Below are positions 8,375-17,551 of a DNA stretch of 39,769 nt, piece by piece. Every line of letters starts with the position of its first letter. The first letter of the stretch is position 1. The stretch lies in IMG/VR virus record IMGVR_UViG_3300032011_000034, positions 1 through 39,769 of that record. One strand, 5' to 3'. The stretch is from a virus. The position numbers and the translations under genes were made by a program. The notes under the pieces are model-generated. The model was not told the DNA's origin. It did not search any database and saw nothing but the letters and a program-made list of their open reading frames with translations.

Positions 8375-8385
8375 ATATTTATTAG
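8375..8385 (+). promoter_or_regulatory. Class 2 (late-type) motif before the sugar cluster
   Basis: ATATTTATTAG at 8375-8385, 17 bases before the ATG at 8403. It shares the core ATATTTAT with five other intergenic sites in the window. No TTTG sits at the -33 distance. It would drive the long glycosyltransferase operon. Confidence 0.45.
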
Positions 8386-8402
8386 AAAAGAGAAAACAAG
8401 TT

Positions 8403-9803
8403 ATGAGTGATAAAAAGAAAAAACCTCTGATACTTCTATTATCAGATGATTTAAGATTACATAGTGGTATCGCCACAATGTCAAAGGAGATGGTTCTCCA
8501 TACAGCACATAAATATGATTGGTTACAAGTTGGAGCAGCGGTGAAACATCCTGATGAGGGTAAGTTTTTCGATGTATCTGATGATGTAAATGTAGAGAGA
8601 GGTATCTCTGATGCATCAGTTAGAATCATACCATCAAGTGGTTATGGTAATCCTGATTTAATTAGACAGATTCTAATTAATGAGCCTGTGGATGCAATCC
8701 TACACTTTACAGACCCACGTTTTTGGGGTTGGTTATATAATATGGAAGATGAGATTCGTAAACACGTTCCAATTATGTATCTAAACATATGGGATGATTT
8801 ACCAGACCCAATGTGGAACGCTCCGTTCTATGGAAGTTGTGATTTACTTATGAGTATTTCAAAACAAACATACGGTATTAATCGTAGGGTTATGAAAAAG
8901 TATGGTGAACATTATGAAGATTGGCAAATGAAATACATACCACATGGAGTATCTGAAAAGTTCAAACCAATTAAACATCTTCCTGATGGTAAAGAATTAG
9001 TTGAAGAAATGAGACGTAAGTTAGATATTCCTGAAAATAAAGATTTTATCGCTCTATGGAATAATCGTAACATTAGAAGAAAAAGTCCTGGTGATTTAAT
9101 CTTAGCTTATAAAGAGTTTTGTGATGGACTACCAAAAGAACAATCAGATAATTGTTTATTGTTATTACATACACAAGTATCAGATGAAAATGGAACAAAT
9201 CTTTTAGAAGTAATTGAAAATATTTGTCCTGATTATGATGTAATGTTTACCAATTCTCAGTTTAGTACAGATGATTTAAATGTATTATATAATATGTGTG
9301 ATGTTAATCTTAATATTGCATCTAATGAAGGGTTTGGATTGGCAAGTTGTGAATCTGTAAATGCAGGAACACCAATCATTGTTAACGTTACAGGTGGGTT
9401 ACAAGACCAATGTAACTTTACTATCGATGGTAAGTACATTACTGAAGATGATTATGTTGAATTAGGTTCACTACATGATAAAAAGAGATTACCACAAAAT
9501 TTAAGTTGGGGTAGTTGGGTAATCCCTGTATGGCCATCAAATCGTTCCCTACAAGGCTCACCACCGACACCATATATCTTTGATGACAGATGTTCGTATG
9601 AAGATGTTGCAAAAGCACTTAGACAATGGTATGATACCAAAACAGATAGACGAGTAGAATGTGGATTGGAAGGTTCAGAGTGGATGAAATCAAAGGAAGC
9701 TGGTATGAGTGCTAAGAATATGGGTGAGAGATATATTGAGGCAATCGATACTACATTTAAAAATTGGAAACCTAAAACAGAATTAGTATTATGGAAAGTA
9801 TAA
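8403..9803 (+). CDS. GT-B glycosyltransferase (GT4-like)
   Basis: A 466-residue retaining-type GT-B enzyme that would transfer a sugar from a nucleotide-sugar donor. The C-terminal donor-binding domain has the classic E-x7-E type region SNEGFGLASCE at residues 307-317, followed by AGTPIIVNVTGGLQD. The N-terminal acceptor domain contains ILHFTDPRFWGW and YLNIWDDLP. It opens a run of overlapping carbohydrate genes. There is no signal peptide or membrane segment, so it acts in the cytoplasm. Donor and acceptor cannot be read from the sequence. Confidence 0.9.
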   Translation: MSDKKKKPLILLLSDDLRLHSGIATMSKEMVLHTAHKYDWLQVGAAVKHPDEGKFFDVSDDVNVERGISDASVRIIPSSGYGNPDLIRQILINEPVDAILHFTDPRFWGWLYNMEDEIRKHVPIMYLNIWDDLPDPMWNAPFYGSCDLLMSISKQTYGINRRVMKKYGEHYEDWQMKYIPHGVSEKFKPIKHLPDGKELVEEMRRKLDIPENKDFIALWNNRNIRRKSPGDLILAYKEFCDGLPKEQSDNCLLLLHTQVSDENGTNLLEVIENICPDYDVMFTNSQFSTDDLNVLYNMCDVNLNIASNEGFGLASCESVNAGTPIIVNVTGGLQDQCNFTIDGKYITEDDYVELGSLHDKKRLPQNLSWGSWVIPVWPSNRSLQGSPPTPYIFDDRCSYEDVAKALRQWYDTKTDRRVECGLEGSEWMKSKEAGMSAKNMGERYIEAIDTTFKNWKPKTELVLWKV

Positions 9804-11122
9804 AAAAAGTATGTGTAATTAGTTGTCCTATATCTACAAGAAGTGGATATGGTTCAAGAAGTAGAGATTTCGTAAGAGCTCTAATAAAAGTAAGACCTGA
9901 TTGGGATATTAAAATCTTATCTCAGAGATGGGGTAATACACCAATGGATGCACTTAAAGTAGGTAAGGATGATGATTTATTAAACAGAATCTATATACCA
10001 GAACAGAAACCATCAAAACCAAATGTTTGGATTCAGATTACAGTTCCTAATGAATTTCAACCTGTAGGTGATTATAATATAGGTGTAACTGCAGGTGTTG
10101 AAACAACTGTAATGCCAGCTCATTGTTTAGAGGGTATTAATCGTATGGATAAAGTATTAGTTTCATCTAACTTTTCAAAACAATGTGCTGAAAATACAGT
10201 CTTTGATAAAAAAGATGAAAAAAGTGGAAAGACACTTGGAACTTTAAAATGTGAAAAACAAATTGATGTATTATTCGAAGGATATGATACTAAGATTTAT
10301 GATAACAAAGCACCATCTGAACCAAGAATAAATGATACATTATCTAAGATTGATGAATCATTTTGTTTCTTATTTGTAGGACATTGGTTGAAGGGTGATT
10401 TTGAACATGATAGAAAAAACATTAGTGGATTGATTTGGACATTCTTACAAGCATTTACTAACAAAAAGAACGCACCAGCTCTAATTCTAAAGACAAGTAG
10501 TGGTGGAACATCTTTACCTGATAGACATCGTATCCGAAGAATAATTAAAGATATGAGAAGTAAATTACCAGGTAGATTACCAAACGTTTATTTACTACAT
10601 TCTGATTTAACAGATAAAGAAGTAAATGCATTATACAATCACCCAAAGGTAAAAGCTCACGTTTCATTTACGAGAGGTGAAGGATTTGGTAGACCTTTAT
10701 TAGAGGCAACTATTAGTGGTAAACCGATGGTAGTATCAGCATGGAGTGGACATATGGATTTCTTAAATCCTGAATATATTTCTTGTATTACAGGTAAAAT
10801 GGATAAAGTACATAAATCAGCCGCTGATAAATTTTTGTTGAGAGATTCTGAGTGGTTTACAATTGATTACTCAATTGCAGGTGGTACTATGAAAGATATT
10901 CATAAAAACTATAAAAAGTATTTAGAAAAATCAAGAAAACATAGACAATACACAAAAGAAAGATTTACATTTGATAAAATGGCTGAAGTGTTAGATATTC
11001 ATCTAAAAGATGTAGATAGTAAACCTCAAACGGTTGGATTATCATTACCAAAATTAAAAAAAGTTGAAAAGAAAGTAGAAACACCAAAGGTTAATTTACC
11101 AAAATTAAAAAAGGTTAAATAG
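9791..11122 (+). CDS. GT-B glycosyltransferase with lysine-rich tail
   Basis: A 443-residue GT4-like glycosyltransferase overlapping the previous gene by 13 bases. The donor-binding signature FTRGEGFGRPLLEA is at residues 293-306, followed by GKPMVVSAWSGHMDFL. The N-terminus (VCVISCPISTRSGYGSRSRDF) has a small-residue loop typical of the acceptor domain. The last 30 residues repeat a LPKLKKV motif twice, a basic extension that could bind DNA, RNA or a membrane and is unusual for this family. Pairing with the upstream GT-B gene suggests sequential sugar additions. Confidence 0.9.
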   Translation: MESIKKVCVISCPISTRSGYGSRSRDFVRALIKVRPDWDIKILSQRWGNTPMDALKVGKDDDLLNRIYIPEQKPSKPNVWIQITVPNEFQPVGDYNIGVTAGVETTVMPAHCLEGINRMDKVLVSSNFSKQCAENTVFDKKDEKSGKTLGTLKCEKQIDVLFEGYDTKIYDNKAPSEPRINDTLSKIDESFCFLFVGHWLKGDFEHDRKNISGLIWTFLQAFTNKKNAPALILKTSSGGTSLPDRHRIRRIIKDMRSKLPGRLPNVYLLHSDLTDKEVNALYNHPKVKAHVSFTRGEGFGRPLLEATISGKPMVVSAWSGHMDFLNPEYISCITGKMDKVHKSAADKFLLRDSEWFTIDYSIAGGTMKDIHKNYKKYLEKSRKHRQYTKERFTFDKMAEVLDIHLKDVDSKPQTVGLSLPKLKKVEKKVETPKVNLPKLKKVK

Positions 11123-11634
11123 TGGCAGGATTTTACAATACCCATCTAAGAAAAACATCAGACCCTACTCCAATTAGTAAAACTAAGATGGAGAGGGGTA
11201 TGGTGGTTAAGATAAAGTATCAAAAGAGAGATAAATCTACAGGACTATATTTAGTATTCGTTCTTCAACCAAAGTGGCCTAATACAACAGAAGGTAAACT
11301 ACATGGGTTATCATTAGATGCAATACCACCTAACAAAATAAAAGAAATATCTGAAATTTATGATGAGGTTGTATCTCAATCATCTAAAGTTAAAAAGTTA
11401 GATTTAGCTAAGATTCAAATCAATGAGGGTTCTAAAGTATTCTACACATCAGAAATCAAAACTGAAAAACAATTAAGAGCAGGTTATAGAACATTCAATC
11501 TATTAGATATTAAATCTATTCAAGCAGTTAACTATGATTGGGGTAAATTTGATAAGATAGCAGATAGAGATGCGAGAAGAAAACAAATAGAAGAAGAAGC
11601 TAGACAAAGGAGAGATGCTGCACAAAATAAATAA
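11122..11634 (+). CDS. Unknown protein, SH3-like beta core plus charged coiled tail
   Basis: A 170-residue protein starting with GTG that overlaps the stop codon of the previous gene by one base. Residues about 25-70 form probable beta strands (GMVVKIKYQKRD, LYLVFVLQPKW, KLHGLSLDAI), a pattern reminiscent of small structural or DNA-binding proteins of T4-like phages. The C-terminal 25 residues are a charged helix (DARRKQIEEEARQRRD). It has no sugar-enzyme features although it sits within the glycosyltransferase operon. I cannot assign a function. Confidence 0.75.
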   Translation: MAGFYNTHLRKTSDPTPISKTKMERGMVVKIKYQKRDKSTGLYLVFVLQPKWPNTTEGKLHGLSLDAIPPNKIKEISEIYDEVVSQSSKVKKLDLAKIQINEGSKVFYTSEIKTEKQLRAGYRTFNLLDIKSIQAVNYDWGKFDKIADRDARRKQIEEEARQRRDAAQNK

Positions 11635-11637
11635 ATT

Positions 11638-12264
11638 ATGAAAATAAGTTACGCAATTACAGTATGTAATGAGTTTGTAGAAATACAAAACCTCATACCA
11701 TTTCTTTTGAAACACAAAAGACACGAAGATGAAATCGTAGTTCTATACGATTCTAAAAATGGTGATAAACGAATAGAAGAATTTCTAAGAGCAAAATCTA
11801 TTAATGCTGAATTCCAATGGTTCAAAGATGAGTTCGATGGGCATTTCGCTAATTGGAAAAACAAACTAAATTCTTTTTGTGGTGGTGATTGGATATTCCA
11901 AATCGATGCAGATGAGATTCCAAATGAAATATTGATAGAAAATCTACATGAGATTCTAACAAAAAATACTACAGTTGTAGATGTTGTATTAGTTCCAAGA
12001 GTAAATACAGTCGAAGGATTAACCGATGAACATATCCAAAAGTGGGGATGGAATGTAGATGAAAAAGGTTGGGTTAACTGGCCTGATTTTCAATATAGAT
12101 TATATAAGAAATCTGATGATATAAAATGGGTGAATAAAGTACATGAAGTATTAGAAGGATTCAAAACAATATCACATCTACCAATTGATGAAGATTTAGC
12201 ATTATATCATCCGAAAGAAATCAAAAGACAAGAGAAACAAAATGCTTATTACAATACTTTATGA
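11638..12264 (+). CDS. GT-A glycosyltransferase (GT2-like)
   Basis: A 208-residue GT-A enzyme. The N-terminal strand-loop SYAITVCNE is typical of family 2, and the metal-binding DxD region is DADE at residues 90-93 within IFQIDADEIP. A WPDFQYRLYKK stretch and a final HPKEIKRQEKQ segment match the acceptor side of this subfamily. It would invert a sugar from a nucleotide donor. It lies 3 bases after the preceding gene and shares the ATGA-type overlap with the next. Confidence 0.85.
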   Translation: MKISYAITVCNEFVEIQNLIPFLLKHKRHEDEIVVLYDSKNGDKRIEEFLRAKSINAEFQWFKDEFDGHFANWKNKLNSFCGGDWIFQIDADEIPNEILIENLHEILTKNTTVVDVVLVPRVNTVEGLTDEHIQKWGWNVDEKGWVNWPDFQYRLYKKSDDIKWVNKVHEVLEGFKTISHLPIDEDLALYHPKEIKRQEKQNAYYNTL

Positions 12265-14000
12265 TGAAAATAGGTATTATAGGAAAAGGTTACTTCGGTA
12301 AAAAAATACATAATACATTAGATGGTAAGTATGATATTAGGTTTTTTACTGGTAGGGATATGGATATCACTTATGAAATCGAATGGGTTGTTATCGCAAC
12401 ATCAGTAGATTCACACTATGAATTATGTAAAGAGTTTATAAGAAATGGTGTTAATGTATTCGTTGAAAAGCCAATGACATTATCTTGGTCTGAATCAAAA
12501 GAGTTATTTGATTTAGCTGATAAGTACGAAGTAAAAGTTTATGTTGATGATGTATTCACATATACTGAAACCTTCAGACGATTAAGGACACAGAATTTAG
12601 ATTACAATCCATTATACTTTGATTGGAAAAAGTATGGTTCATTTGGTGATACTATTTTTAATGCCCTAACATATCACGACATCTATATGGCCTTATCATT
12701 AGGTTATAATTTAGATGGTGAAATTGATTTTGAACATAACAGAGTAAACCAAAAATCATTTAGAATTGGTAATGTACATTTTAGATATGATAGAACTAAT
12801 CCTAAAAAACAAAAAACTCTTACTGTAAATAATAAAACATATGATTTTAGAACAAATCTAAATCCATTAGATTCTATGTTTTATAATGTATTTAATGGTA
12901 ATGTAAACTTTACTAAAAATAATCGTTTAGCTTTAGAATCACAAAAAGTATTAGATGATTTAAATTTTAGAAAACCAAAAGTAGCCGTAGTTGGTGCTGG
13001 TATATTTGGTATTACATCAGCTCTTAAATTAAGTGAAAATTTAAATGTTGTTTTATTTGAAAAAAATGATGATATATTACAAAATGCTAGTTCTATAAAT
13101 CAATACAGATTACATAGAGGATATCACTATCCAAGAAGTATAGAAACTGCATTAACCTCAAAGGAAGGGACAAACACATTTACGGATGTATTTAATGAAT
13201 GTGAGATGAAAGATACAAAGCAATTCTATGCAATAGCATCTATGGGTTCTAAGGTATCACCTGATGAGTATATAAATTTTATGGATAAATGTGATTTACA
13301 CTACAGAGTAGTTGAAAATGATTTAGTTACATCAAATGTTGCGGAACTATATGAGGTTTTTGAGGGATTGTTTGACCCTTGTAAACTATATAATTCCTGT
13401 AAAAAATATTTAGATAATTCGGAAGTAGATTTAAGATTAGGAACTCCATACAACGATGATTGGAATTATGATTATGTTATAAATTGTACATATTCAAATT
13501 TAAATGAAGTGTTTAATGGAGATGAAATATATCAGTTTGAAGTATGTGAAAAACCAGTAGTAAAATTACCAACTAAATACAAAGGTAAAGGTATTGTTGT
13601 GATGGATGGGCCATTTACTTGTATAGACCCATACTCAGATACAGATTACCATGTTGTTGGTAATGTTGTACATGCAATACATTCAACAAATGTTGGTAAA
13701 TATCCTGAAGTTGATGATAACATAAAACCATTTTTAAACAAAGGATTAATAAAGAATCCAACAATAACAAAATTTCCATTGTTCAAAGAATCACTAAAAC
13801 ATTTCTTTGGAATTAATGAGGTAGAACATATTGGTTCAATGTACACTATAAGAACTGTACTTGCAAACAGAGATTTTGATGATGCCAGACCTTCGATTGT
13901 AAAAAAAGAATCGATAGGTAAATATTCAGTATTTTCAGGTAAAATATCAACAGCCGTTGATACTGCTAATGAGTTAAATCAATATATAATGAAACAATAA
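12261..14000 (+). CDS. Fusion: Gfo/Idh/MocA oxidoreductase plus FAD-dependent oxidoreductase
   Basis: A 579-residue two-enzyme fusion. Residues 1-230 are a Gfo/Idh/MocA-type NAD(P)-binding dehydrogenase: dinucleotide loop GKGYFG at 8-13, VVIATSVDSHYE at 43-54 and the signature FVEKPM at 67-72. Residues from 241 begin a second Rossmann fold, VAVVGAGIFGITSALKLSE, with a FEKNDDILQNASS segment, typical of DAO-type FAD oxidoreductases that oxidise amino or hydroxy carbons. The Gfo C-terminal half looks short. In this operon it may make a keto or amino sugar together with the aminotransferase at 19881. The linkage in one reading frame is direct; cooperation on one substrate is inference. Confidence 0.85.
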   Translation: MMKIGIIGKGYFGKKIHNTLDGKYDIRFFTGRDMDITYEIEWVVIATSVDSHYELCKEFIRNGVNVFVEKPMTLSWSESKELFDLADKYEVKVYVDDVFTYTETFRRLRTQNLDYNPLYFDWKKYGSFGDTIFNALTYHDIYMALSLGYNLDGEIDFEHNRVNQKSFRIGNVHFRYDRTNPKKQKTLTVNNKTYDFRTNLNPLDSMFYNVFNGNVNFTKNNRLALESQKVLDDLNFRKPKVAVVGAGIFGITSALKLSENLNVVLFEKNDDILQNASSINQYRLHRGYHYPRSIETALTSKEGTNTFTDVFNECEMKDTKQFYAIASMGSKVSPDEYINFMDKCDLHYRVVENDLVTSNVAELYEVFEGLFDPCKLYNSCKKYLDNSEVDLRLGTPYNDDWNYDYVINCTYSNLNEVFNGDEIYQFEVCEKPVVKLPTKYKGKGIVVMDGPFTCIDPYSDTDYHVVGNVVHAIHSTNVGKYPEVDDNIKPFLNKGLIKNPTITKFPLFKESLKHFFGINEVEHIGSMYTIRTVLANRDFDDARPSIVKKESIGKYSVFSGKISTAVDTANELNQYIMKQ

Positions 14001-14001
14001 T

Positions 14002-15426
14002 ATGATATTTTATAGAACAGTAGATAACGAATTACATAATGCAGCTGTAGTTCCAAATGTAGGTTTTTCACTAGATGATGCATCATACATACCTGATGAA
14101 TATTTAGGAAAAGAAAACTTTGTAATCCTAAGAACTTGTTTTGGGTTGGGTGATTGGGGAATCGTATCAGCATTTCCAAAGAAGTTAAAAGAGAAATATC
14201 CTGATTGTAAGGTATGGATTCCGTCACCAAAGTTACTAAAACATTTATTTGGTCACTTAGAAAGCAATTGGAGCTCGTGGGATGACCCGTTTAAAGTAGT
14301 TCATACGATATTTGATAATAATCCTTATGTTGATGGGTTCATTGATGAATTCGTAGGTGAAGTATTCAATGACCACTATAAATTGTATGAACATCCAAGA
14401 GAAGATGTGCCTTTATTAGAACAGATTCTAAAGTTTTGGCAGTTTGATAACTTTGATGGTATTGAGCCTGAAATTTATTGGAGTGATTCGGAAAAAGAAT
14501 TAGGTGATAAAATTATCAAAGAACATACAGATGGTAACTTTGGTACATTACTAATAGCAAACAGATATAAAAACGATTCAGTTGATTTGATACAAAACAA
14601 ATTAGATGAATATGATTTACCTATGTTCTATTGGACTTCTGAAAAAGATAGTGGGTTTAAATTTAAAAAAGCTTTGGATTTAAGACACATTGATATTAGA
14701 GTACAGATGTATATAAAATCTAAAGCTAAATTTAATGTAGGAAATCAATGTGGTGTTAATGATACTATATCAAACTATGCACCTACATTTAGTGTTCCAA
14801 AGAATCAACTAAAATCTAATATAGTTAAATCACAAAACTATATGTACAAAGAGGTTACAAAAGTATTAAATGATTTACCTGATAAATGGGAAGTTAAAAC
14901 AACAACATCCAAAAAGTGGAAAGAGGCGTTGTATAATTTTATTAAGTATCACAATATTAAATCAGTTTTAGAGATAGGAACATCATTAGGACATACTACA
15001 TATTTTGTGGCTCATTTTGTTGATAAAGTAACAACTTTAGAGTATAATTTACCCAGAGTAATTGCAGCTAAAAAGTTATCTGAGAAACACAATAACATAA
15101 ATTTTATACATGGTAATGCATATAATCTGTGGAATTTTGATTACCACGATTTAGTAATAATTGATTGTATCCACGATTATAATCATATCAAAAAAGATAT
15201 TGAAAATGCAATAAACTTAGGCACTAAATATATTGCATTCGATGATTATGGTTTATTTCCTGAATTGAAAAAGGCAATAGATGAATCAATAAATTCAGGT
15301 AGAATAGAATTAGTAAGTAAAATAGGATACCCAGCAGGTACACATTTTTATATGTCGAAATCAACTAACGCTACATCTGATAAAGTATTGGCAGATAGTG
15401 AAGGTTTAATTTGTAGAGTATTATGA
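14002..15426 (+). CDS. Fusion: GT-B (GT9-like) glycosyltransferase plus SAM methyltransferase
   Basis: A 474-residue two-domain protein. Residues about 30-285 resemble a heptosyltransferase-like GT-B fold (FVILRTCFGLGDWGIVSAFP, later NVGNQCGVNDTISNYAP as the donor-site glycine loop). Residues 315-465 are a class I methyltransferase: SAM loop VLEIGTSLGHTT at 322-333, acidic strand-end near TLEYN, and LVIIDCIHDYNHIKKDI, as in the Methyltransf_24 group. It would add a sugar and methylate it, capping a glycan. It follows the oxidoreductase fusion by one base and overlaps the next gene by 4 bases. Which acceptor is used is unknown. Confidence 0.75.
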   Translation: MIFYRTVDNELHNAAVVPNVGFSLDDASYIPDEYLGKENFVILRTCFGLGDWGIVSAFPKKLKEKYPDCKVWIPSPKLLKHLFGHLESNWSSWDDPFKVVHTIFDNNPYVDGFIDEFVGEVFNDHYKLYEHPREDVPLLEQILKFWQFDNFDGIEPEIYWSDSEKELGDKIIKEHTDGNFGTLLIANRYKNDSVDLIQNKLDEYDLPMFYWTSEKDSGFKFKKALDLRHIDIRVQMYIKSKAKFNVGNQCGVNDTISNYAPTFSVPKNQLKSNIVKSQNYMYKEVTKVLNDLPDKWEVKTTTSKKWKEALYNFIKYHNIKSVLEIGTSLGHTTYFVAHFVDKVTTLEYNLPRVIAAKKLSEKHNNINFIHGNAYNLWNFDYHDLVIIDCIHDYNHIKKDIENAINLGTKYIAFDDYGLFPELKKAIDESINSGRIELVSKIGYPAGTHFYMSKSTNATSDKVLADSEGLICRVL

Positions 15427-16121
15427 GAATAGCAGTTTATACATCAATATTTGGTGGATATGATAATATCATAGATGACCAATTAAAAATGGATGGAGTT
15501 GATTACATTTGTTATACAGATGCTGATATAAAATCCGATATATGGGAAGTTAGGAAATCAACACCACTTTATACAGACCCTAATCGTAATGCAAAAAAGT
15601 ACAAAGTATTACCACATAGATATTTGAGTGAGTACGATTGGAGTGTATGGATTGATGGTAACATAAAAATCCATTCAGATATCAGACCACTATGTAGTGG
15701 TGAGCCATATAAGTTATATGACCATATGAAAGTATTTGATGCGAGAGATTGTATCTATGATGAAGCTGAAACTATTCTTAACTTTGGTAAAATTAACTCT
15801 GAAAGAAATCCACATAAAGGAATTAAAAATTGGAAAGATAACCCATCTCTTATTATGAAACAGATGGAACGATATCAGATGGAAGGGTATCCTACAAAAA
15901 ACGGATTGGCCACAACACCTATAATGGTTAGAAATCACAACCACTTAGATACCATCAAACACAACGAAGATTGGTGGAGTGAAATCAAACATAATTCAAA
16001 AAGAGACCAGTTAAGTTTTAACTATATTGCTTGGAAAAATCAATTTAATTTTGTATATTTGGAAGGTGATTCACGAAATAATGATTATTTTGTGAGTATG
16101 GGTAAACACATAGGAAAATAG
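15423..16121 (+). CDS. Glycosyltransferase-like protein (DUF616/TOD1-MUCI70 type)
   Basis: A 232-residue protein starting with RIAVYTSIFGGYDN and containing YICYTDAD and YDWSVWIDGNIKI (W76, D78), the pattern of the DUF616 glycosyltransferase-like family. The conserved RNAKKYKVLPHRYL segment between these fits that family, where it precedes the acidic metal site. It starts at an ATGA overlap. Donor and acceptor are unknown. Confidence 0.75.
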   Translation: MRIAVYTSIFGGYDNIIDDQLKMDGVDYICYTDADIKSDIWEVRKSTPLYTDPNRNAKKYKVLPHRYLSEYDWSVWIDGNIKIHSDIRPLCSGEPYKLYDHMKVFDARDCIYDEAETILNFGKINSERNPHKGIKNWKDNPSLIMKQMERYQMEGYPTKNGLATTPIMVRNHNHLDTIKHNEDWWSEIKHNSKRDQLSFNYIAWKNQFNFVYLEGDSRNNDYFVSMGKHIGK

Positions 16122-16123
16122 TT

Positions 16124-17551
16124 ATGGTATATTCACCGATAAATTTAGATTACTTTTTGAATATGGAAATCGCCAATGGTGGTATCAGTAAACAAATCGT
16201 AACATTAAATGGTAAACTAAAAACAATTAGAGATTTAGTTACATATTGGAAGGATGCACCTACACCTGAGTTAACATCTGAAACTTGGCAATACTATAAC
16301 TGTATGATTGCAGGATTTAGAAAAGGTGTAGAAAATCATCACAATATCGGATGGGATAATCTTACAAAAGAATATTATGATTCATTAGAACCAATGGATG
16401 ATGATGAGTTATCAGAATACTTAGAAAATAATCCTGTAGAGTTTAGTAACGGTTTTATAAAACATAGTTACCATCGAGCACTTGCTATGGTTGGTAGATT
16501 AATTAGAGGTGAGAGATACATTCCATTTTATATGGAAACATCTCAGATTTATGATTCACCTCGAAAGTTAGATGGTATAATGAGAACATCTAAATTAACA
16601 TCAAAAATAAAACATTTATCTAAATTAGATAAAATGGGTGTTAGTAGAGATGAATATTGTTTATGTCAGAGTTCCATCTTAACTGTTATGGGTGTTAGAG
16701 ATAATGATGATTTGGATATAATTATTTCATCTAAGTTAAGAAAACAAAATGTAAGATTTCCAAGCGGTATTGATATATTTGATGCTAATAGAAAGAAGTT
16801 TGATTATTTTGGTGCAGCTGGTGATGATGACATATTAGAAAATTATTGTATCACTATTGATGGATATAAGTTCTTAGAACCACGTTTTTACTTTGCAAGA
16901 AAGAATACACATACTGATAGAGATAAAAAAGATTGGGATGGTGTATCAAAGTTCTTTGAAAGAGAATCTGATTTAGGATATCCATTTAACTTTCAACCAT
17001 ACAAATGGGGATTACCATATTTTAGACCTCATATCAAATCAACATCATTAGATTTAGAATCACTAACATTAGTAAAAGATAAATACAATAGAATAGCGGA
17101 TGGTGTAAATCAAGGAAGAGCAGTTTATGCTGGTGATGGTTATTTTGTAAAGATATTTCATCCTGAATATTGTAGATTACAGAACTTTAGAGATGCATTA
17201 AGTAGTGGTTTCTTAAATGGATTAACACCTGCACTAACTCACATATTAGAAGATGATAACGGAAATATAAATGGTTACATTACTTTAAGTGGAGAAATGT
17301 TATCAGAAAGTGAAGTTGATTTTGAAAAGATTCCTCAATGGTTTATTAGAACTGTATTAAGAAATTGTCAAAAAAGAAATAAAGTATTTTATGATTTAGT
17401 TCCTATCAATATAATTAGAGATTCATACTTTAATCAAATCAGTTTGATTGATTTAGAAAGTGTTTACGATTTGGATAAATTAGAAGATATGAAAAAACAT
17501 AACGCAACATTAAAACCAATAAAATTATTAGAATGGATTCAATCGGTATAA
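16124..17551 (+). CDS. Composite protein: nucleotidyltransferase-like and kinase-like regions
   Basis: A 475-residue protein I cannot assign to one family. Residues about 100-155 contain a GFIKHSYHRALAMVGRLIRG stretch suggestive of a small DNA- or ligand-binding unit. Residues about 178-200 (CLCQSSILTVMGVRDNDDLD) match the start of nucleotidyltransferase folds, where the DD-x-D acidic cluster holds metal. From about 333 a kinase-like region begins (YAGDGYFVKIFHPEY, with Lys as a possible ATP contact), followed by a hinge-like ILEDDNGNINGYI, then YDLVPINII (422-431) and LIDLESV, matching the catalytic and DFG-like loops of aminoglycoside-phosphotransferase kinases, with variant residues. It could activate or phosphorylate a sugar. 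These similarities are by eye and weak. Confidence 0.5.
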   Translation: MVYSPINLDYFLNMEIANGGISKQIVTLNGKLKTIRDLVTYWKDAPTPELTSETWQYYNCMIAGFRKGVENHHNIGWDNLTKEYYDSLEPMDDDELSEYLENNPVEFSNGFIKHSYHRALAMVGRLIRGERYIPFYMETSQIYDSPRKLDGIMRTSKLTSKIKHLSKLDKMGVSRDEYCLCQSSILTVMGVRDNDDLDIIISSKLRKQNVRFPSGIDIFDANRKKFDYFGAAGDDDILENYCITIDGYKFLEPRFYFARKNTHTDRDKKDWDGVSKFFERESDLGYPFNFQPYKWGLPYFRPHIKSTSLDLESLTLVKDKYNRIADGVNQGRAVYAGDGYFVKIFHPEYCRLQNFRDALSSGFLNGLTPALTHILEDDNGNINGYITLSGEMLSESEVDFEKIPQWFIRTVLRNCQKRNKVFYDLVPINIIRDSYFNQISLIDLESVYDLDKLEDMKKHNATLKPIKLLEWIQSV

